A stretch of DNA of 64,000 nucleotides from CAIKBL01 sp050247235 (GCA_050247235.1 JBFWUN010000003.1:1-64000), one strand, 5' to 3'; numbered from the stretch's first letter, positions 45,203-54,271 are shown. Translations and numbers: made by a program. The notes: a model not told the origin generated them from the letters alone.

Positions 45203-46240
45203 GTGAACGGCGCCAGCATCCGCGTGCGTCGCGCGTGCCGGTGGCTGCTGGCGTGGGCGCTCGCGATCGGCGCCGCGGGCGCGGGCGCGATCATGCCGGC
45301 CGAACTTGCGATCATCATCAATTCCGATGACCCCCTGAGCGTAGCGCTCGGCGAGGAATATCGCGCGGCGCGCGAGGTGCCCGCGACGAACGTGCTGAAG
45401 ATCCCGCTCGGACCTCCGCGCGCGGTGCTGCCGCCGGACGACTTCGCCCGCGCGTGGGAGACGCTGCGCCGGCGGCTGCCCGATTCCGTCCAGGCGCTGG
45501 CGCTCGCGTGGCGGCTGCCATACCGCGTGGGCTGCATGTCCGTGACGAGCGCGTTCGCGTTCGGCTACGGCACGCGCTTCTGCGCGAGCGGCTGCAGACC
45601 CACCGCGCCCAACCCGTACTTCGACCAGCCGTCGCACCGGCCGTACACCGATTTCCGCGTGCGGCCCGCGATGCTGCTTGCGGCGGCGACGCTCGCCAAC
45701 GGACGCCGCCTGATCGAACGCGGGCTGCGTAGTGACGGCCTCGCACCGGCCGGCCGGGCCTATCTCGTGGAGACGCCCGACCGGGCGCGCGGCGTACGCG
45801 CGCGCGCCTACCCGCTGATCCGAGCAACGTTCGGCGCGCGCTACCCCGTGGAACTCGTGCGGGCCGCGGGCATCCGCGATCGCTACGACGTGATGTTCTA
45901 CTTCACCGGCGCGACCCACGTCCCGCACCTCGACACCCTGGGATTCCTGCCGGGCGCGCTGGCCGACCACCTGACCTCGGCGGGCGGGCAGCTCGACGGC
46001 AGCACGCAGATGAGCGCGCTGCGCTGGCTGGAAGCCGGCGCGACCGGCAGCTACGGGACGGTTGTCGAACCGTGCAACTTTCCGCAGAAGTTTCCCGACC
46101 CGGCACTCGCGATGAAGTATTACCTCGCGGGGGACACGCTCGTGGAGGCTTACTGGAAGAGCGTCGTGTGGCCCGGCCAGGGGGTTTTCATCGGCGAGCC
46201 GCTGGCCGCACCGTTCGCATCCGGTCCGCCGTCGCGCTGA
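45203..46240 (+). CDS. TIGR03790-like hypothetical exported protein
   Basis: 345 residues with a hydrophobic N-terminus (WLLAWALAIGAAGAGA, likely signal peptide or anchor) and the AELAIIINSDDPLS and GSYGTVVEPCNFPQKFPDP segments typical of the uncharacterised TIGR03790 family. The frame is open from 45065, but the GTG at 45203 directly precedes the signal; this start is uncertain. Function unknown. Confidence 0.72.
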   Translation: MNGASIRVRRACRWLLAWALAIGAAGAGAIMPAELAIIINSDDPLSVALGEEYRAAREVPATNVLKIPLGPPRAVLPPDDFARAWETLRRRLPDSVQALALAWRLPYRVGCMSVTSAFAFGYGTRFCASGCRPTAPNPYFDQPSHRPYTDFRVRPAMLLAAATLANGRRLIERGLRSDGLAPAGRAYLVETPDRARGVRARAYPLIRATFGARYPVELVRAAGIRDRYDVMFYFTGATHVPHLDTLGFLPGALADHLTSAGGQLDGSTQMSALRWLEAGATGSYGTVVEPCNFPQKFPDPALAMKYYLAGDTLVEAYWKSVVWPGQGVFIGEPLAAPFASGPPSR

Positions 46241-46308
46241 GCGCGGCGGCGGGTGTCGTCCCGGGAGTGCCCCTGCGCGACCGGATCTGTCGCCGTGAGA
46301 CGTCACCC

Positions 46309-46340
46309 GCGCGCGCCGGCGCCGCGCGCGCGCCGGCGCG
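46309..46340. repeat. Alternating GC direct repeat
   Basis: Two copies of GCGCGCGCCGGCGC start at 46309 and 46326 in the intergenic DNA after the TIGR03790-like gene. Mostly alternating purine-pyrimidine. No function is evident. Confidence 0.5.
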
Positions 46341-46374
46341 CCCTCAGCTTCGCGGCCGGGCGGTCGCTAACCCG

Positions 46375-46396
46375 GCGTGAAGCGGTTCACGCTTTT
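46375..46396 (+). terminator. Weak intrinsic terminator
   Basis: GCGTGAA and TTCACGC form a 7-bp stem with loop GCGG, followed by TTTT. It lies 135 bases after the TIGR03790-like stop and before the next gene. Confidence 0.5.
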
Positions 46397-46509
46397 GCCC
46401 CGGAAATCCGCAGTCCGTCGCATTCCGTTCACCCGACACCGGCACCTTGGCCGCGTTGGAACATCTCTTGCGACGGAGGGGGCACGCTGACCAGGGAGAA
46501 GATACAACG

Positions 46510-46716
46510 ATGAAGGCCATCCAGTCGGCCGACCGCCGCATCGCGCGCTTCGCAGGCTACCGCGACATGAACGGCGAGTTCGTGCCGTTCGCGACATCGG
46601 ACGAAGTGTTCCGCCGCGCGCGCAAGCTCGGCGCCCGCGTGCTGCTGCGACTCGAAATCGCCGAAGGTGAACTGCAGGGCCTGTTCTATACGAACGACCA
46701 CAGCCTGTCGCGCTGA
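46510..46716 (+). CDS. Small hypothetical protein
   Basis: 68 residues, starting MKAIQSADRRIARFAGYRD. AGGGAGA lies about 10 bases before the ATG. No domain was recognised; the protein is basic and not hydrophobic. It is followed after 93 bases by the SirB1-family gene. Confidence 0.6.
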   Translation: MKAIQSADRRIARFAGYRDMNGEFVPFATSDEVFRRARKLGARVLLRLEIAEGELQGLFYTNDHSLSR

Positions 46717-46809
46717 GCGGGTGCCGCGAGTCCGCGGCAGCTGTTCCCGCGCGCGCGAGCCGGCATACTGGGCGACCGGGATGGCCCCTGATCCCACGGA
46801 GAAAATCGC

Positions 46810-47580
46810 ATGAGCGCCCCCAGACTCGAGGCCGAATTCGCGGCGTTCGCCACCGGCGACTCTGACGTCCTGGCCGGCGCGCTGCTGGTGTCGCGGCTGC
46901 TCGACCCGGCCACCGACGAAGCGTGGTGCCGCCAGGAGCTGGCGCGCCTTGCCGCCGCCGTCCGCGCTCCCGGAGACGCGCAGGCGGTGCTCGAGACGCT
47001 GGCCGCCGCCGGGTTCGCCGGCGCGGATGAATACTATGAGTCGCGCAACAGCGCGCTGTCGTACGTTCTGAAGGCGCGGCGCGGCATCCCGATCAGCCTG
47101 GCCGCGGTCCTGATTGCGCTGTGCGACACGCTCGGCCTGCCCGCGCACGGCATCAACTTCCCCGGTCACTTCCTGGTGCGCATCGACGACCAGCTGGTGG
47201 ACCCCTTTCTGCTCGACGTCGTGTACGACGACGATCTCGACCAGCGGCTCGAAGCGGCGGGTGTCCCGGCCGCGCAGGCGCTGAGGGTCGCGGGACCGCG
47301 CGACATGGTGCTCCGCATGCTGAACAACCTGCGCGGCCTCGCGATGGGCCACGGCAACCACGCCCTCGCGCTCGAGTACACGGACTACCAGCTCCTGCTG
47401 ACCGAGGAACGCTACGTGCTACGGATGGTCCGGGCCGATCTCTGGCGTTCGCTGGGCGTGCCCGGCATGGTGCAGGTCGAACTGCGGCACGCGCTCGCCG
47501 ACGCGCCCGACGACGCGACGCGCGATCAGATCGCGCTGCGGCTCGAGCAACCCGATCCGCCGCGGCCGCGGCTGCACTGA
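46810..47580 (+). CDS. sirB1: SirB1-family (transglutaminase-like) protein
   Basis: 256 residues. The YYESRNSALSYVLKARRGIPISLAAV stretch and NFPGHFLVRI are characteristic of SirB1 proteins, which have a transglutaminase-like core and a TPR-like C-terminal helix pair. In many genomes SirB1 genes sit near prmC and kdsA, not seen here. Function unknown. ATG is preceded by GGAGAAAATCGC. Confidence 0.87.
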   Translation: MSAPRLEAEFAAFATGDSDVLAGALLVSRLLDPATDEAWCRQELARLAAAVRAPGDAQAVLETLAAAGFAGADEYYESRNSALSYVLKARRGIPISLAAVLIALCDTLGLPAHGINFPGHFLVRIDDQLVDPFLLDVVYDDDLDQRLEAAGVPAAQALRVAGPRDMVLRMLNNLRGLAMGHGNHALALEYTDYQLLLTEERYVLRMVRADLWRSLGVPGMVQVELRHALADAPDDATRDQIALRLEQPDPPRPRLH

Positions 47581-47761
47581 ACCGCCGGGCGCACGTTCCG
47601 GTCCCCGCGTAGGTGGTTTCTCCGGGCGCGTGTTCCCGGAGAGTCCCGCGACGACGCGCTCGGAACCCCCTGTTTATCGCAGGCGCGCACGCTCGCCGCG
47701 CGGCTCACCAGGAACGGGACCCTGCATCTACTCACCCCGTGCAGATTCGACTGGATCGGTT

Positions 47762-48889
47762 CTAGCGTGCCGTCCCCGCCGCAGACAGCAGCGAGTGGAC
47801 CACGCGCTCTGCCAGCGGCAAGCAGGACGTCAGGCCCGGCGACTCGATGCCGAACAGGTTCACGAGTCCCGGCAGGCCGTGCGCGGGGGGACCCTGGAGC
47901 ACGAAATCCGGGGCCGGATCCGAGCGCGAGAGCTTCGGGCGGATGCCCGCGTACGCAGGCCGCAGCGGCGCGTCGGGCAGTCCCGGCCAGTACTTGCGGA
48001 TCTCGTCCCGGAAATGCGCGGCGCGAGCCGGCGGCACGTCGTACTCGATCGTCTCCACCCACTGGACGTCCGGACCGAAGCGTCCCTGGCCGGCGAGATC
48101 CAGCGTGAGGTGCACTCCCAGGCCGCCCGGTTCCGGCACCGGGTAGACGAGGCGCGAGAACGGCACCCGTCCCGGGCAGTTGAAATAGCAGCCCTTGGCG
48201 AAGAGATCCGGGGGCACGTGCGCCGCTGCCAGCCCCTCGATGCGGCGCGCGAGCGACGGCGCGAAGAGTCCCGCGGAATTGACCACCAGGCGCGCGTCGA
48301 TCGCCGCCGTTTCGCCATCGGACCGCACGTGCAGCCGCCAGGCCGACGGCGCGCGCGTGATCCGTTCCACGTCGGCGTGCGTGACGAGGACGGCGCCATG
48401 CCGTTCCGCGTCGCCGAGCAGTGCGAGCATCAGCGCGTGCGAGTCGATGATCCCGGTACCGGGTGAGTAGAGCGCTTCGTCGGCGGCCAGCGCCGGCTCC
48501 AGCGCACGCGCGTCGACGCCGGACAGCCGCTCGAGATCGGTCACTCCATTGCGTATCCCCTGTGCATGCAGCGTCGCCAGCCGGGCGCGCTGCGCGGGCG
48601 CGGTGGCGACGATGAGCTTGCCGCAGCGGCGATGCGGCACCCCGTACTCGGCGCAGAACGCGTAGAGCGCCCGGTTGCCGGCCACGCAGCATTCTGCCTT
48701 CAAGGAGCCGGTGGGGTAGTAGAGGCCGGCGTGGATCACCTCGCTGTTGCGCGAACTCGTTTCCTGGCCGAAGCCCGGCAGACGCTCCAGTACCAGCGTT
48801 TCCAGCCCGGCGCGGGCCAGCGCGCGCGCGCAGGCCAGGCCGATGACCCCCGCGCCGACGACGACTGCATCGACCCGGTCGGTGCTCAT
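47762..48889 (-). CDS. FAD-dependent oxidoreductase, L-2-hydroxyglutarate oxidase-like
   Basis: 375 residues with the DAO-type FAD motif VVVGAGVIGLACARALA near the N-terminus and the SEVIHAGLYYP segment shared with LhgO. LhgO oxidises L-2-hydroxyglutarate to 2-oxoglutarate at the membrane; other 2-hydroxyacids are possible here. ATG at 48889 begins just before the FAD motif; upstream open frame is not homologous. Divergent from the EPS regulator. Confidence 0.85.
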   Translation of the reverse strand: MSTDRVDAVVVGAGVIGLACARALARAGLETLVLERLPGFGQETSSRNSEVIHAGLYYPTGSLKAECCVAGNRALYAFCAEYGVPHRRCGKLIVATAPAQRARLATLHAQGIRNGVTDLERLSGVDARALEPALAADEALYSPGTGIIDSHALMLALLGDAERHGAVLVTHADVERITRAPSAWRLHVRSDGETAAIDARLVVNSAGLFAPSLARRIEGLAAAHVPPDLFAKGCYFNCPGRVPFSRLVYPVPEPGGLGVHLTLDLAGQGRFGPDVQWVETIEYDVPPARAAHFRDEIRKYWPGLPDAPLRPAYAGIRPKLSRSDPAPDFVLQGPPAHGLPGLVNLFGIESPGLTSCLPLAERVVHSLLSAAGTAR

Positions 48890-48988
48890 GGGGCGGGATG
48901 ACCGGGCAGGGCGGATGCGCGCATCGGACGGCGATGGTCGCATGGCCGAAGTGCCGCGCGAAAGCCGGACGCGCAAGGCTCACGAGCC

Positions 48989-49020
48989 TGTTCACAATCT
49001 GAACACGCTCGGGCTAGAAT
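48989..49020 (+). promoter_or_regulatory. Promoter with palindromic operator of the EPS-type MarR gene
   Basis: TTCACA (48991-48996) and TAGAAT (49015-49020), 18 bases apart, form a good sigma70 promoter. TGTTCA-CAATC-TGAACA at 48989-49005 is a perfect 6-bp-armed palindrome over the -35. Placed 25 bases upstream of the regulator start, it suggests negative autoregulation. Confidence 0.65.
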
Positions 49021-49045
49021 GCGTTCATTCCATGAAAGGCTTGCC

Positions 49046-49690
49046 ATGACCCCGGACCGTGAAGAAGCGCTGACCTTGGAGGTGCTGTCTGCCATCGATG
49101 CGCGCAGCGACCTGACGCAACGCCACCTGGCCGATCGCCTGGGGGTGGCGCTCGGTCTCGCCAATTCCTACCTGCGGCGCTGCGTGCGCAAGGGGCTCGT
49201 GAAAATCACGCAGGCCCCGGCCAACCGGTACCTCTACTACCTGACGCCGCAGGGTTTCGCCGAGAAGAGCCGGCTGACCGCGCAGTACCTGAGTGCGTCG
49301 TTCGATTTCTATCGGCGCGCCAGCGCCGCGATGCGCCAGTCCTTCCAGCACTGCGAAGCCGCGGGATTCCGGCGCATCGCGTTCGCGGGCATTTCCGAAC
49401 TTGCGGAGGTCGCTCATGTCCGCAGCCACGATTTCGCGCTGGACGTGGTGGGCATCTGGGCGCCGGGGGCTGCGCGGCCTGCGTACCTGGGAAAGCCGGT
49501 CTGGCAGACGCTGCCGGCCGACGCGGTGGATGCCGTGGTGCTGACCGCACTCGAAGACTCCGCCGCGCTGTACGCGGCGCTGGTTCTGGACCTCGCGCCG
49601 GACCGTATCGTCGTGCCCGAACTGCTCATCGCGCTGATCGCGCCGGCGGGCGCGTCCACCGAGCTGCCGTCCGCGGCAACCGCGTCCTGA
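49046..49690 (+). CDS. EPS-associated MarR-family transcriptional regulator
   Basis: 214 residues. The N-terminal winged helix (DLTQRHLADRLGVALGLANSYLRRCVRKG) and adjacent KITQAPANRYLYYLTPQGFAEKS match the EPS-associated MarR regulator family found at the edges of exopolysaccharide loci. The C-terminal part (~110-205) resembles a sensor or sugar-nucleotide-binding region. First gene of the polysaccharide locus, 25 bases before wlbA. Start supported by AAAGG. Confidence 0.85.
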   Translation: MTPDREEALTLEVLSAIDARSDLTQRHLADRLGVALGLANSYLRRCVRKGLVKITQAPANRYLYYLTPQGFAEKSRLTAQYLSASFDFYRRASAAMRQSFQHCEAAGFRRIAFAGISELAEVAHVRSHDFALDVVGIWAPGAARPAYLGKPVWQTLPADAVDAVVLTALEDSAALYAALVLDLAPDRIVVPELLIALIAPAGASTELPSAATAS

Positions 49691-49715
49691 CCGGAACTCA
49701 CAGGGGGAAACATCC

Positions 49716-50780
49716 GTGCCCTACCGCTCACCGTACCAGATAGACAATCGCCGGATCCGCTTTGCGGTCGTCGGCTGCGGACGCATTTCGGATCGGCACT
49801 TCGATGCACTGAAATCGCATGCCGAGCGCGCCGAGCTCGTCGCCGTGTGCGACACGGACAAAGCGGCGCTCGCCAGGACGGCGGCCGATCTCGGGGTCGA
49901 AGGCTACGACAGCCTGGACTCGCTGCTGAGCCGGTCCGAGGCCGACGTCGTGGTGCTGTGCACGCCGAGCGGCCTGCACCCGTCGCAGACCATCCAGGTG
50001 GCGCGCGCCGGGCGCCACATCGTGACGGAGAAACCGATGGCCACCCGGCTCGCCGACGGCAAGCGGATGGTGGCGACCTGCGACGACGAGCACGTGCACC
50101 TGTTCGTGGTCAAGCAGAACCGGCTCAACCCCACCTTGCAGCTCGTCAAGCGGGCGGTCCGCAAGAAGCGGTTCGGGCGCATCTACATGGTGAACGTGAA
50201 CGTGTTCTGGACGCGCCCGCAGTCCTACTACGATTCCTCGCGCTGGCGTGGCACCTGGGAGTTCGACGGCGGCGCGTTCATGAACCAGGCGAGCCACTAC
50301 GTCGACCTCCTCGACTGGCTGATCGGCCCCATCGAGAGCGTGCACGCGTACACCTCCACGCTCGAGCGCAACATCGAGGTGGAGGACTCGGGGGTCGCGA
50401 ACATCAAGTGGCGCTCGGGGGCGCTCGGTTCGATCAACGTCACGATGCTGACCTATCCGAAGAACCTGGAAGGCTCGATCACCATTCTCGGCGAGAAGGG
50501 GACGGTGCAGGTGGGCGGCGTGGCGGTGAACGAGATCAAGCACTGGGAGTTCGCGGAGCCCGACGAGGACGACGCCAAGGTCGAGGACGCGAGCTACGGC
50601 ACCGTGTCGGTCTACGGCATCGGGCACCCGGTCTACTACGACAACGTGATCCGGGTGCTGCGGGGCGAGGCGAGTCCCGAGACGGACGGTCGCGAGGGGC
50701 TGCGCTCGCTGGAGACGCTGATCGCGATGTACACGTCCTCGCGCGACGGCCGGCGCGTGTCGCTGCCGCTGGAGTACTGA
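49716..50780 (+). CDS. wlbA: UDP-N-acetylglucosaminuronate 3-dehydrogenase-type oxidoreductase (WlbA/WbpB)
   Basis: 354 residues of the Gfo/Idh/MocA family, with Rossmann motif VVGCGRISDRHF and the catalytic EKPMA segment. WlbA oxidises UDP-GlcNAcA at C3 in the synthesis of UDP-2,3-diacetamido-2,3-dideoxy-glucuronic acid. The next two genes encode the following acetyltransferase and aminotransferase, which supports the assignment. GTG start after AGGGGGAAA. Confidence 0.9.
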   Translation: MPYRSPYQIDNRRIRFAVVGCGRISDRHFDALKSHAERAELVAVCDTDKAALARTAADLGVEGYDSLDSLLSRSEADVVVLCTPSGLHPSQTIQVARAGRHIVTEKPMATRLADGKRMVATCDDEHVHLFVVKQNRLNPTLQLVKRAVRKKRFGRIYMVNVNVFWTRPQSYYDSSRWRGTWEFDGGAFMNQASHYVDLLDWLIGPIESVHAYTSTLERNIEVEDSGVANIKWRSGALGSINVTMLTYPKNLEGSITILGEKGTVQVGGVAVNEIKHWEFAEPDEDDAKVEDASYGTVSVYGIGHPVYYDNVIRVLRGEASPETDGREGLRSLETLIAMYTSSRDGRRVSLPLEY

Positions 50781-50784
50781 CGCG

Positions 50785-51366
50785 ATGGCGAACTACACCG
50801 TGCACCCCAGCGCGATCGTCGACGACGGCGCGCAGATCGGCGAAGGCACGCGCATCTGGCACTGGGTGCACGTCAGCGGCGGCGCCCGCATCGGCGCGCG
50901 CTGCTCGCTCGGCCAGAACGTCTACGTGGGCAACCGCGTGACGATCGGCGACAACGTCAAGATCCAGAACAACGTGTCGGTCTACGACAACGTCACGCTG
51001 GAGGACGACGTGTTCTGCGGCCCGAGCATGGTGTTCACGAACGTCTACAACCCGCGTTCGGCGGTCTCACGCAAGGACGAGTACCGGGACACGCGGGTGA
51101 AGCGCGGTGCGACGCTCGGCGCGAACTGCACCATCGTGTGCGGCGCCACGATCGGCGAGTACGCGTTCGTCGGGGCCGGCGCGGTGGTCAACCGCGACGT
51201 GCCGGCCTTCGCGCTGATGGTCGGCGTCCCCGCGCGGCAGGCCGGCTGGATGAGCCGCTTCGGCGAACGGCTCGCGCTGCCGCTCACGGGCGACGGCGAA
51301 GCGACCTGCCCTCACACCGGCGACCGCTACGTGCTGCGCAACGGCGTGTGCACGCTCGCGCCCTGA
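50785..51366 (+). CDS. wlbB: UDP-2-acetamido-3-amino-glucuronate N-acetyltransferase (WlbB/WbpD)
   Basis: 193 residues of left-handed beta-helix hexapeptide repeats (for example IGEGTRIWHWVHVSGGARIG and LGQNVYVGNRVTIGDNVKIQ). It acetylates the 3-amino group formed by WlbC. Starts 4 bases after wlbA. Length and motifs fit the family. Confidence 0.92.
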   Translation: MANYTVHPSAIVDDGAQIGEGTRIWHWVHVSGGARIGARCSLGQNVYVGNRVTIGDNVKIQNNVSVYDNVTLEDDVFCGPSMVFTNVYNPRSAVSRKDEYRDTRVKRGATLGANCTIVCGATIGEYAFVGAGAVVNRDVPAFALMVGVPARQAGWMSRFGERLALPLTGDGEATCPHTGDRYVLRNGVCTLAP

Positions 51367-51390
51367 ATCCAACCCCGAGACCGAACCCCG

Positions 51391-52491
51391 ATGGAATTCA
51401 TCGACCTGAAGACGCAGTACCGCCAGCTCAAGCCGGAAATCGACCGCCGGATCCAGGCGGTGCTGGATCACGGCGCCTACATCATGGGCCCCGAAGTCGC
51501 CGAGTGCGAAGCGGCGCTCGCGGCCTACACCGGGTCCCGGCACTGCATCACCGTCGCGAGCGGCACCGATGCGCTGCTGATCGCGATGATGGCGCTCGGG
51601 GTCAAGGCCGGCGACGAGATCATCACCACGCCGTTCACGTTCATCGCGACCGGCGAGATGATCGCGCTGATCGGCGCGCAGCCGGTGTTCGTCGACATCG
51701 AGCCGCGCACCTGCAATCTCGACCCCGCGCAGGTCGAAGCCGCGATCACGCCGCGCACGAAAGCCATCATGCCGGTCAGCCTGTACGGGCAGTGTGCCGA
51801 CTACGACGCGATCAATGCCATCGCGTCGAAACACGGCCTCCCGGTGATCGAGGACGCCGCGCAGAGCTTCGGCGCGACCTACAAGGGCCGCAGGTCGTGC
51901 GCGCTGACCACGATCGGCTGCACGAGCTTCTTCCCGTCCAAGCCGCTCGGCTGCTACGGCGACGGCGGGGCGTGCTTCACCGACGACGATGCGCTCGCGA
52001 AGCTGATGCGCGAAATCCGCGTGCACGGGCAGGATCGGCGCTATCACCACCCGGTGATCGGCGTGAACGGCCGGATGGACACCCTGCAATGCGCGGTGCT
52101 GCTCGCGAAGATGCCGACGTTCCCGCAGGAGGTGGCCGCGCGCGAGCGGATCGGCGCGCGCTATTCGGCGCTCGTCCGCGAGCATGCGCCGGGTGCGACC
52201 CCGCCGACCATCGAATCCCACAACACGTCGGTGTACGCGCAGTACACCGTCGAGGTGGGTGACCGCGAGGGCGTGCAGGAACGGCTGAAGGCGGCGGGGA
52301 TCCCCACCGCCGTGCATTACCCGACGCCGCTGCACCTGCAGCCCGCGTTCGCGCACCTCGGGCTCGGGCGCGGGGCGTTTCCCGTCGCCGAGGCAGCCGG
52401 TGCGCGCGTGATGAGCCTGCCGATGCATCCGTTTCTTGACGAGGCGACGCAGCTGCGTGTCGTCGACAGCCTGCGTGTCGCGCTCGCTTGA
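51391..52491 (+). CDS. wlbC: UDP-2-acetamido-3-oxo-glucuronate aminotransferase (WlbC/WbpE)
   Basis: 366-residue DegT/DnrJ/EryC1-family PLP enzyme. The Schiff-base lysine is K184 in FFPSKPLGCYGDGGA. It aminates the 3-keto sugar made by WlbA using glutamate. Completes the wlbABC set; UDP-GlcNAc 6-dehydrogenase (WbpA) is not in the window. Confidence 0.93.
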   Translation: MEFIDLKTQYRQLKPEIDRRIQAVLDHGAYIMGPEVAECEAALAAYTGSRHCITVASGTDALLIAMMALGVKAGDEIITTPFTFIATGEMIALIGAQPVFVDIEPRTCNLDPAQVEAAITPRTKAIMPVSLYGQCADYDAINAIASKHGLPVIEDAAQSFGATYKGRRSCALTTIGCTSFFPSKPLGCYGDGGACFTDDDALAKLMREIRVHGQDRRYHHPVIGVNGRMDTLQCAVLLAKMPTFPQEVAARERIGARYSALVREHAPGATPPTIESHNTSVYAQYTVEVGDREGVQERLKAAGIPTAVHYPTPLHLQPAFAHLGLGRGAFPVAEAAGARVMSLPMHPFLDEATQLRVVDSLRVALA

Positions 52492-52645
52492 CCACCTTGC
52501 GCATCTGCTTCACCCGTAGAGATTCGCGCGCCGTCGGAGGTGTAGTATCCGGTGCCGTGTGCGCGGACATTCCGTCGCGCAATACGTCGACTGCGGAACG
52601 TTCGGAAGGTGAATGGTGCGTGACGGCTGGGGAAAACGCACCGCT

Positions 52646-53164
52646 ATGAAGCATCAAGCCGCGTGGACGTTGGTCCAATCCAAACCACGTCAGGAACGGG
52701 TTGCACTCGAAAACCTGCTTCGCCAGGGTTACGAGGCCTATCTGCCGCTCATTCGCACCGCGGATCGAAGTATCCCGCGCCGCACGGGCGTTTCGCCCGC
52801 GTTTCCTCGCTACCTGTTTGTGAACCTTCGGCCCGAGGTCGACGCGTTCGCGCCGATTCGATCCACGTCCGGAGTATCGTCGCTCGTGCGATTCGGCAAC
52901 CAGTACGCTACCGTCGCGGACGATCTGATCCGGAATCTGAAGGCGCGCTCCGATCCTGACGGCGTCTATGATTTGGCGCTGAAACCGCTGAAACCGCTGA
53001 AACCCGGAGACCGCGTGCGCGTGATGTCGGGGCCGCTTGCGGAGTACGAGTGCATTGTTGCGGCCCCTAGTGGTCGCGAGCGAGTGGAACTGTTGCTCCA
53101 ATTCGTAGCCCGCGAAGTTAAGGTTAGCGTGCCGCTAGCGGCTGTCCGCTATATCGGTATCTGA
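52646..53164 (+). CDS. rfaH: RfaH-type transcription antitermination factor
   Basis: 172 residues of the NusG/RfaH superfamily. SPAFPRYLFVNL, STSGVSSLVRFG and VELLLQFVAREVKVSV align with the conserved parts of E. coli RfaH, including the C-terminal segment that refolds in RfaH. It binds RNA polymerase paused at ops and suppresses termination in long surface-glycan operons. An ATG at 52613 is possible, but MKHQAAW at 52646 fits the family start. Only 84 bases separate its stop from a perfect ops element. Confidence 0.93.
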   Translation: MKHQAAWTLVQSKPRQERVALENLLRQGYEAYLPLIRTADRSIPRRTGVSPAFPRYLFVNLRPEVDAFAPIRSTSGVSSLVRFGNQYATVADDLIRNLKARSDPDGVYDLALKPLKPLKPGDRVRVMSGPLAEYECIVAAPSGRERVELLLQFVAREVKVSVPLAAVRYIGI

Positions 53165-53248
53165 CCGTAGACTGCGGTTCGCGCACGTTCGCGTGCAGCA
53201 GCCGCATCTAACATAACCGCTAGCGCTGGTCTTCGACGAGACCGGTAC

Positions 53249-53260
53249 GGCGGTAGCGTG
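53249..53260 (+). promoter_or_regulatory. Perfect ops element
   Basis: GGCGGTAGCGTG is identical to the 12-nt E. coli ops/JUMPstart core recognised by RfaH. It is in the forward orientation, 49 bases upstream of the methyltransferase start and directly downstream of rfaH. A short stem (GGTCT...AGACC, 53228-53243) precedes it, and TAACAT at 53209-53214 is a weak -10 candidate. Confidence 0.85.
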
Positions 53261-53309
53261 CCCTATCGGCCGCGGCGTGGCGTCAAATTCTCAAACCGCG
53301 AAGACCTAA

Positions 53310-54227
53310 ATGGGAAGGATAGTAGTGAGCGGAGGCAGCATCCCTCGGTGCAAAGATTGTGGCGGTCAGTCGTTCATTTCCGTTACGACCTATAAGCGAC
53401 TGTGGAAGATTTGTCGGGGTTGCGGCGCCGGCTTCCCGGAACAGCGGGCCAAGTACCCGTTCCGTTGGCTTTCTTTTCCGGACGTGAAGAAGCAGGACTA
53501 TCTAGACGAAGCAAAAATGTATGACTACTTCACAACCGATATCCACATCAAACTTGCCATCGACGAAGCGCAGGAGTTCCATCAACGATTCATGATCGCC
53601 AAAAGGTTGGATCTAACCGGTAGAAGCTTGCTCGATATCTCCGGCGGAAATGGTCATTTCGCAAAATGGTACGCCGACACCTTCTCCATGCCGACATCTT
53701 TTACAGAAATAAACCAGCCCGCGCTCGACTACGCACGAACGCATCATCAATTTGATGCTGTCGCCCATTATGATCTCAATAAAGATGACCTCCGCGAAAC
53801 AATGGGCCGGACTTTCGATGTTGTCATGGCAAGGGCTTGCATAATGTTTTGCGATGATCTCGTCGGTTTCGCGAACCAACTTCGTAGGGCGATCAATCCG
53901 GGTGGCTTGGTGATCGTGGATCGTTCAACCGAACCAACACTTGGCACTCTCGTCCGCGTTCAGTTAGATGAATTCAGCTATCACGTTCTCAGGCAGCCCG
54001 ACGCAGTCGAGAGGGTATTTGAAGTCGCGGGCTTTCAGCTGGAAGCGCGACATGACGAAACCGATCCCAGCCTATACGTCTACGATCACGATCTACTACC
54101 CCACTGGTCTTTCTTGCACTACCTATATGAAATCATCGGCTTGCGACAGCTGCGAGGCGAACGGATTTTCCATCTTCCCGCCCGTGACCGAAGGCGAACG
54201 ACATTTTTTTTCCGTGCCCCGGCGTAG
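53310..54227 (+). CDS. Zinc-ribbon SAM-dependent methyltransferase
   Basis: 305 residues. CKDCGG and CRGCGAG form an N-terminal zinc ribbon; LDISGGNGHFAKW is SAM motif I. Similar zinc-ribbon methyltransferases modify sugars in polysaccharide loci. It is the first gene behind ops and starts a stretch with markedly lower GC than the upstream genes. Its place next to a sulfotransferase suggests glycan decoration. Confidence 0.85.
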   Translation: MGRIVVSGGSIPRCKDCGGQSFISVTTYKRLWKICRGCGAGFPEQRAKYPFRWLSFPDVKKQDYLDEAKMYDYFTTDIHIKLAIDEAQEFHQRFMIAKRLDLTGRSLLDISGGNGHFAKWYADTFSMPTSFTEINQPALDYARTHHQFDAVAHYDLNKDDLRETMGRTFDVVMARACIMFCDDLVGFANQLRRAINPGGLVIVDRSTEPTLGTLVRVQLDEFSYHVLRQPDAVERVFEVAGFQLEARHDETDPSLYVYDHDLLPHWSFLHYLYEIIGLRQLRGERIFHLPARDRRRTTFFFRAPA

Positions 54228-54271
54228 CTCTCTATCGAAGTCGCCGCGTTGCGGCGAGAACAAAATACCGA

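Noticed and set aside
46309..46340. Alternating GC stretch as a Z-DNA switch
   Set aside because: The stretch is short and lies in generally GC-rich DNA; nothing links it to regulation.
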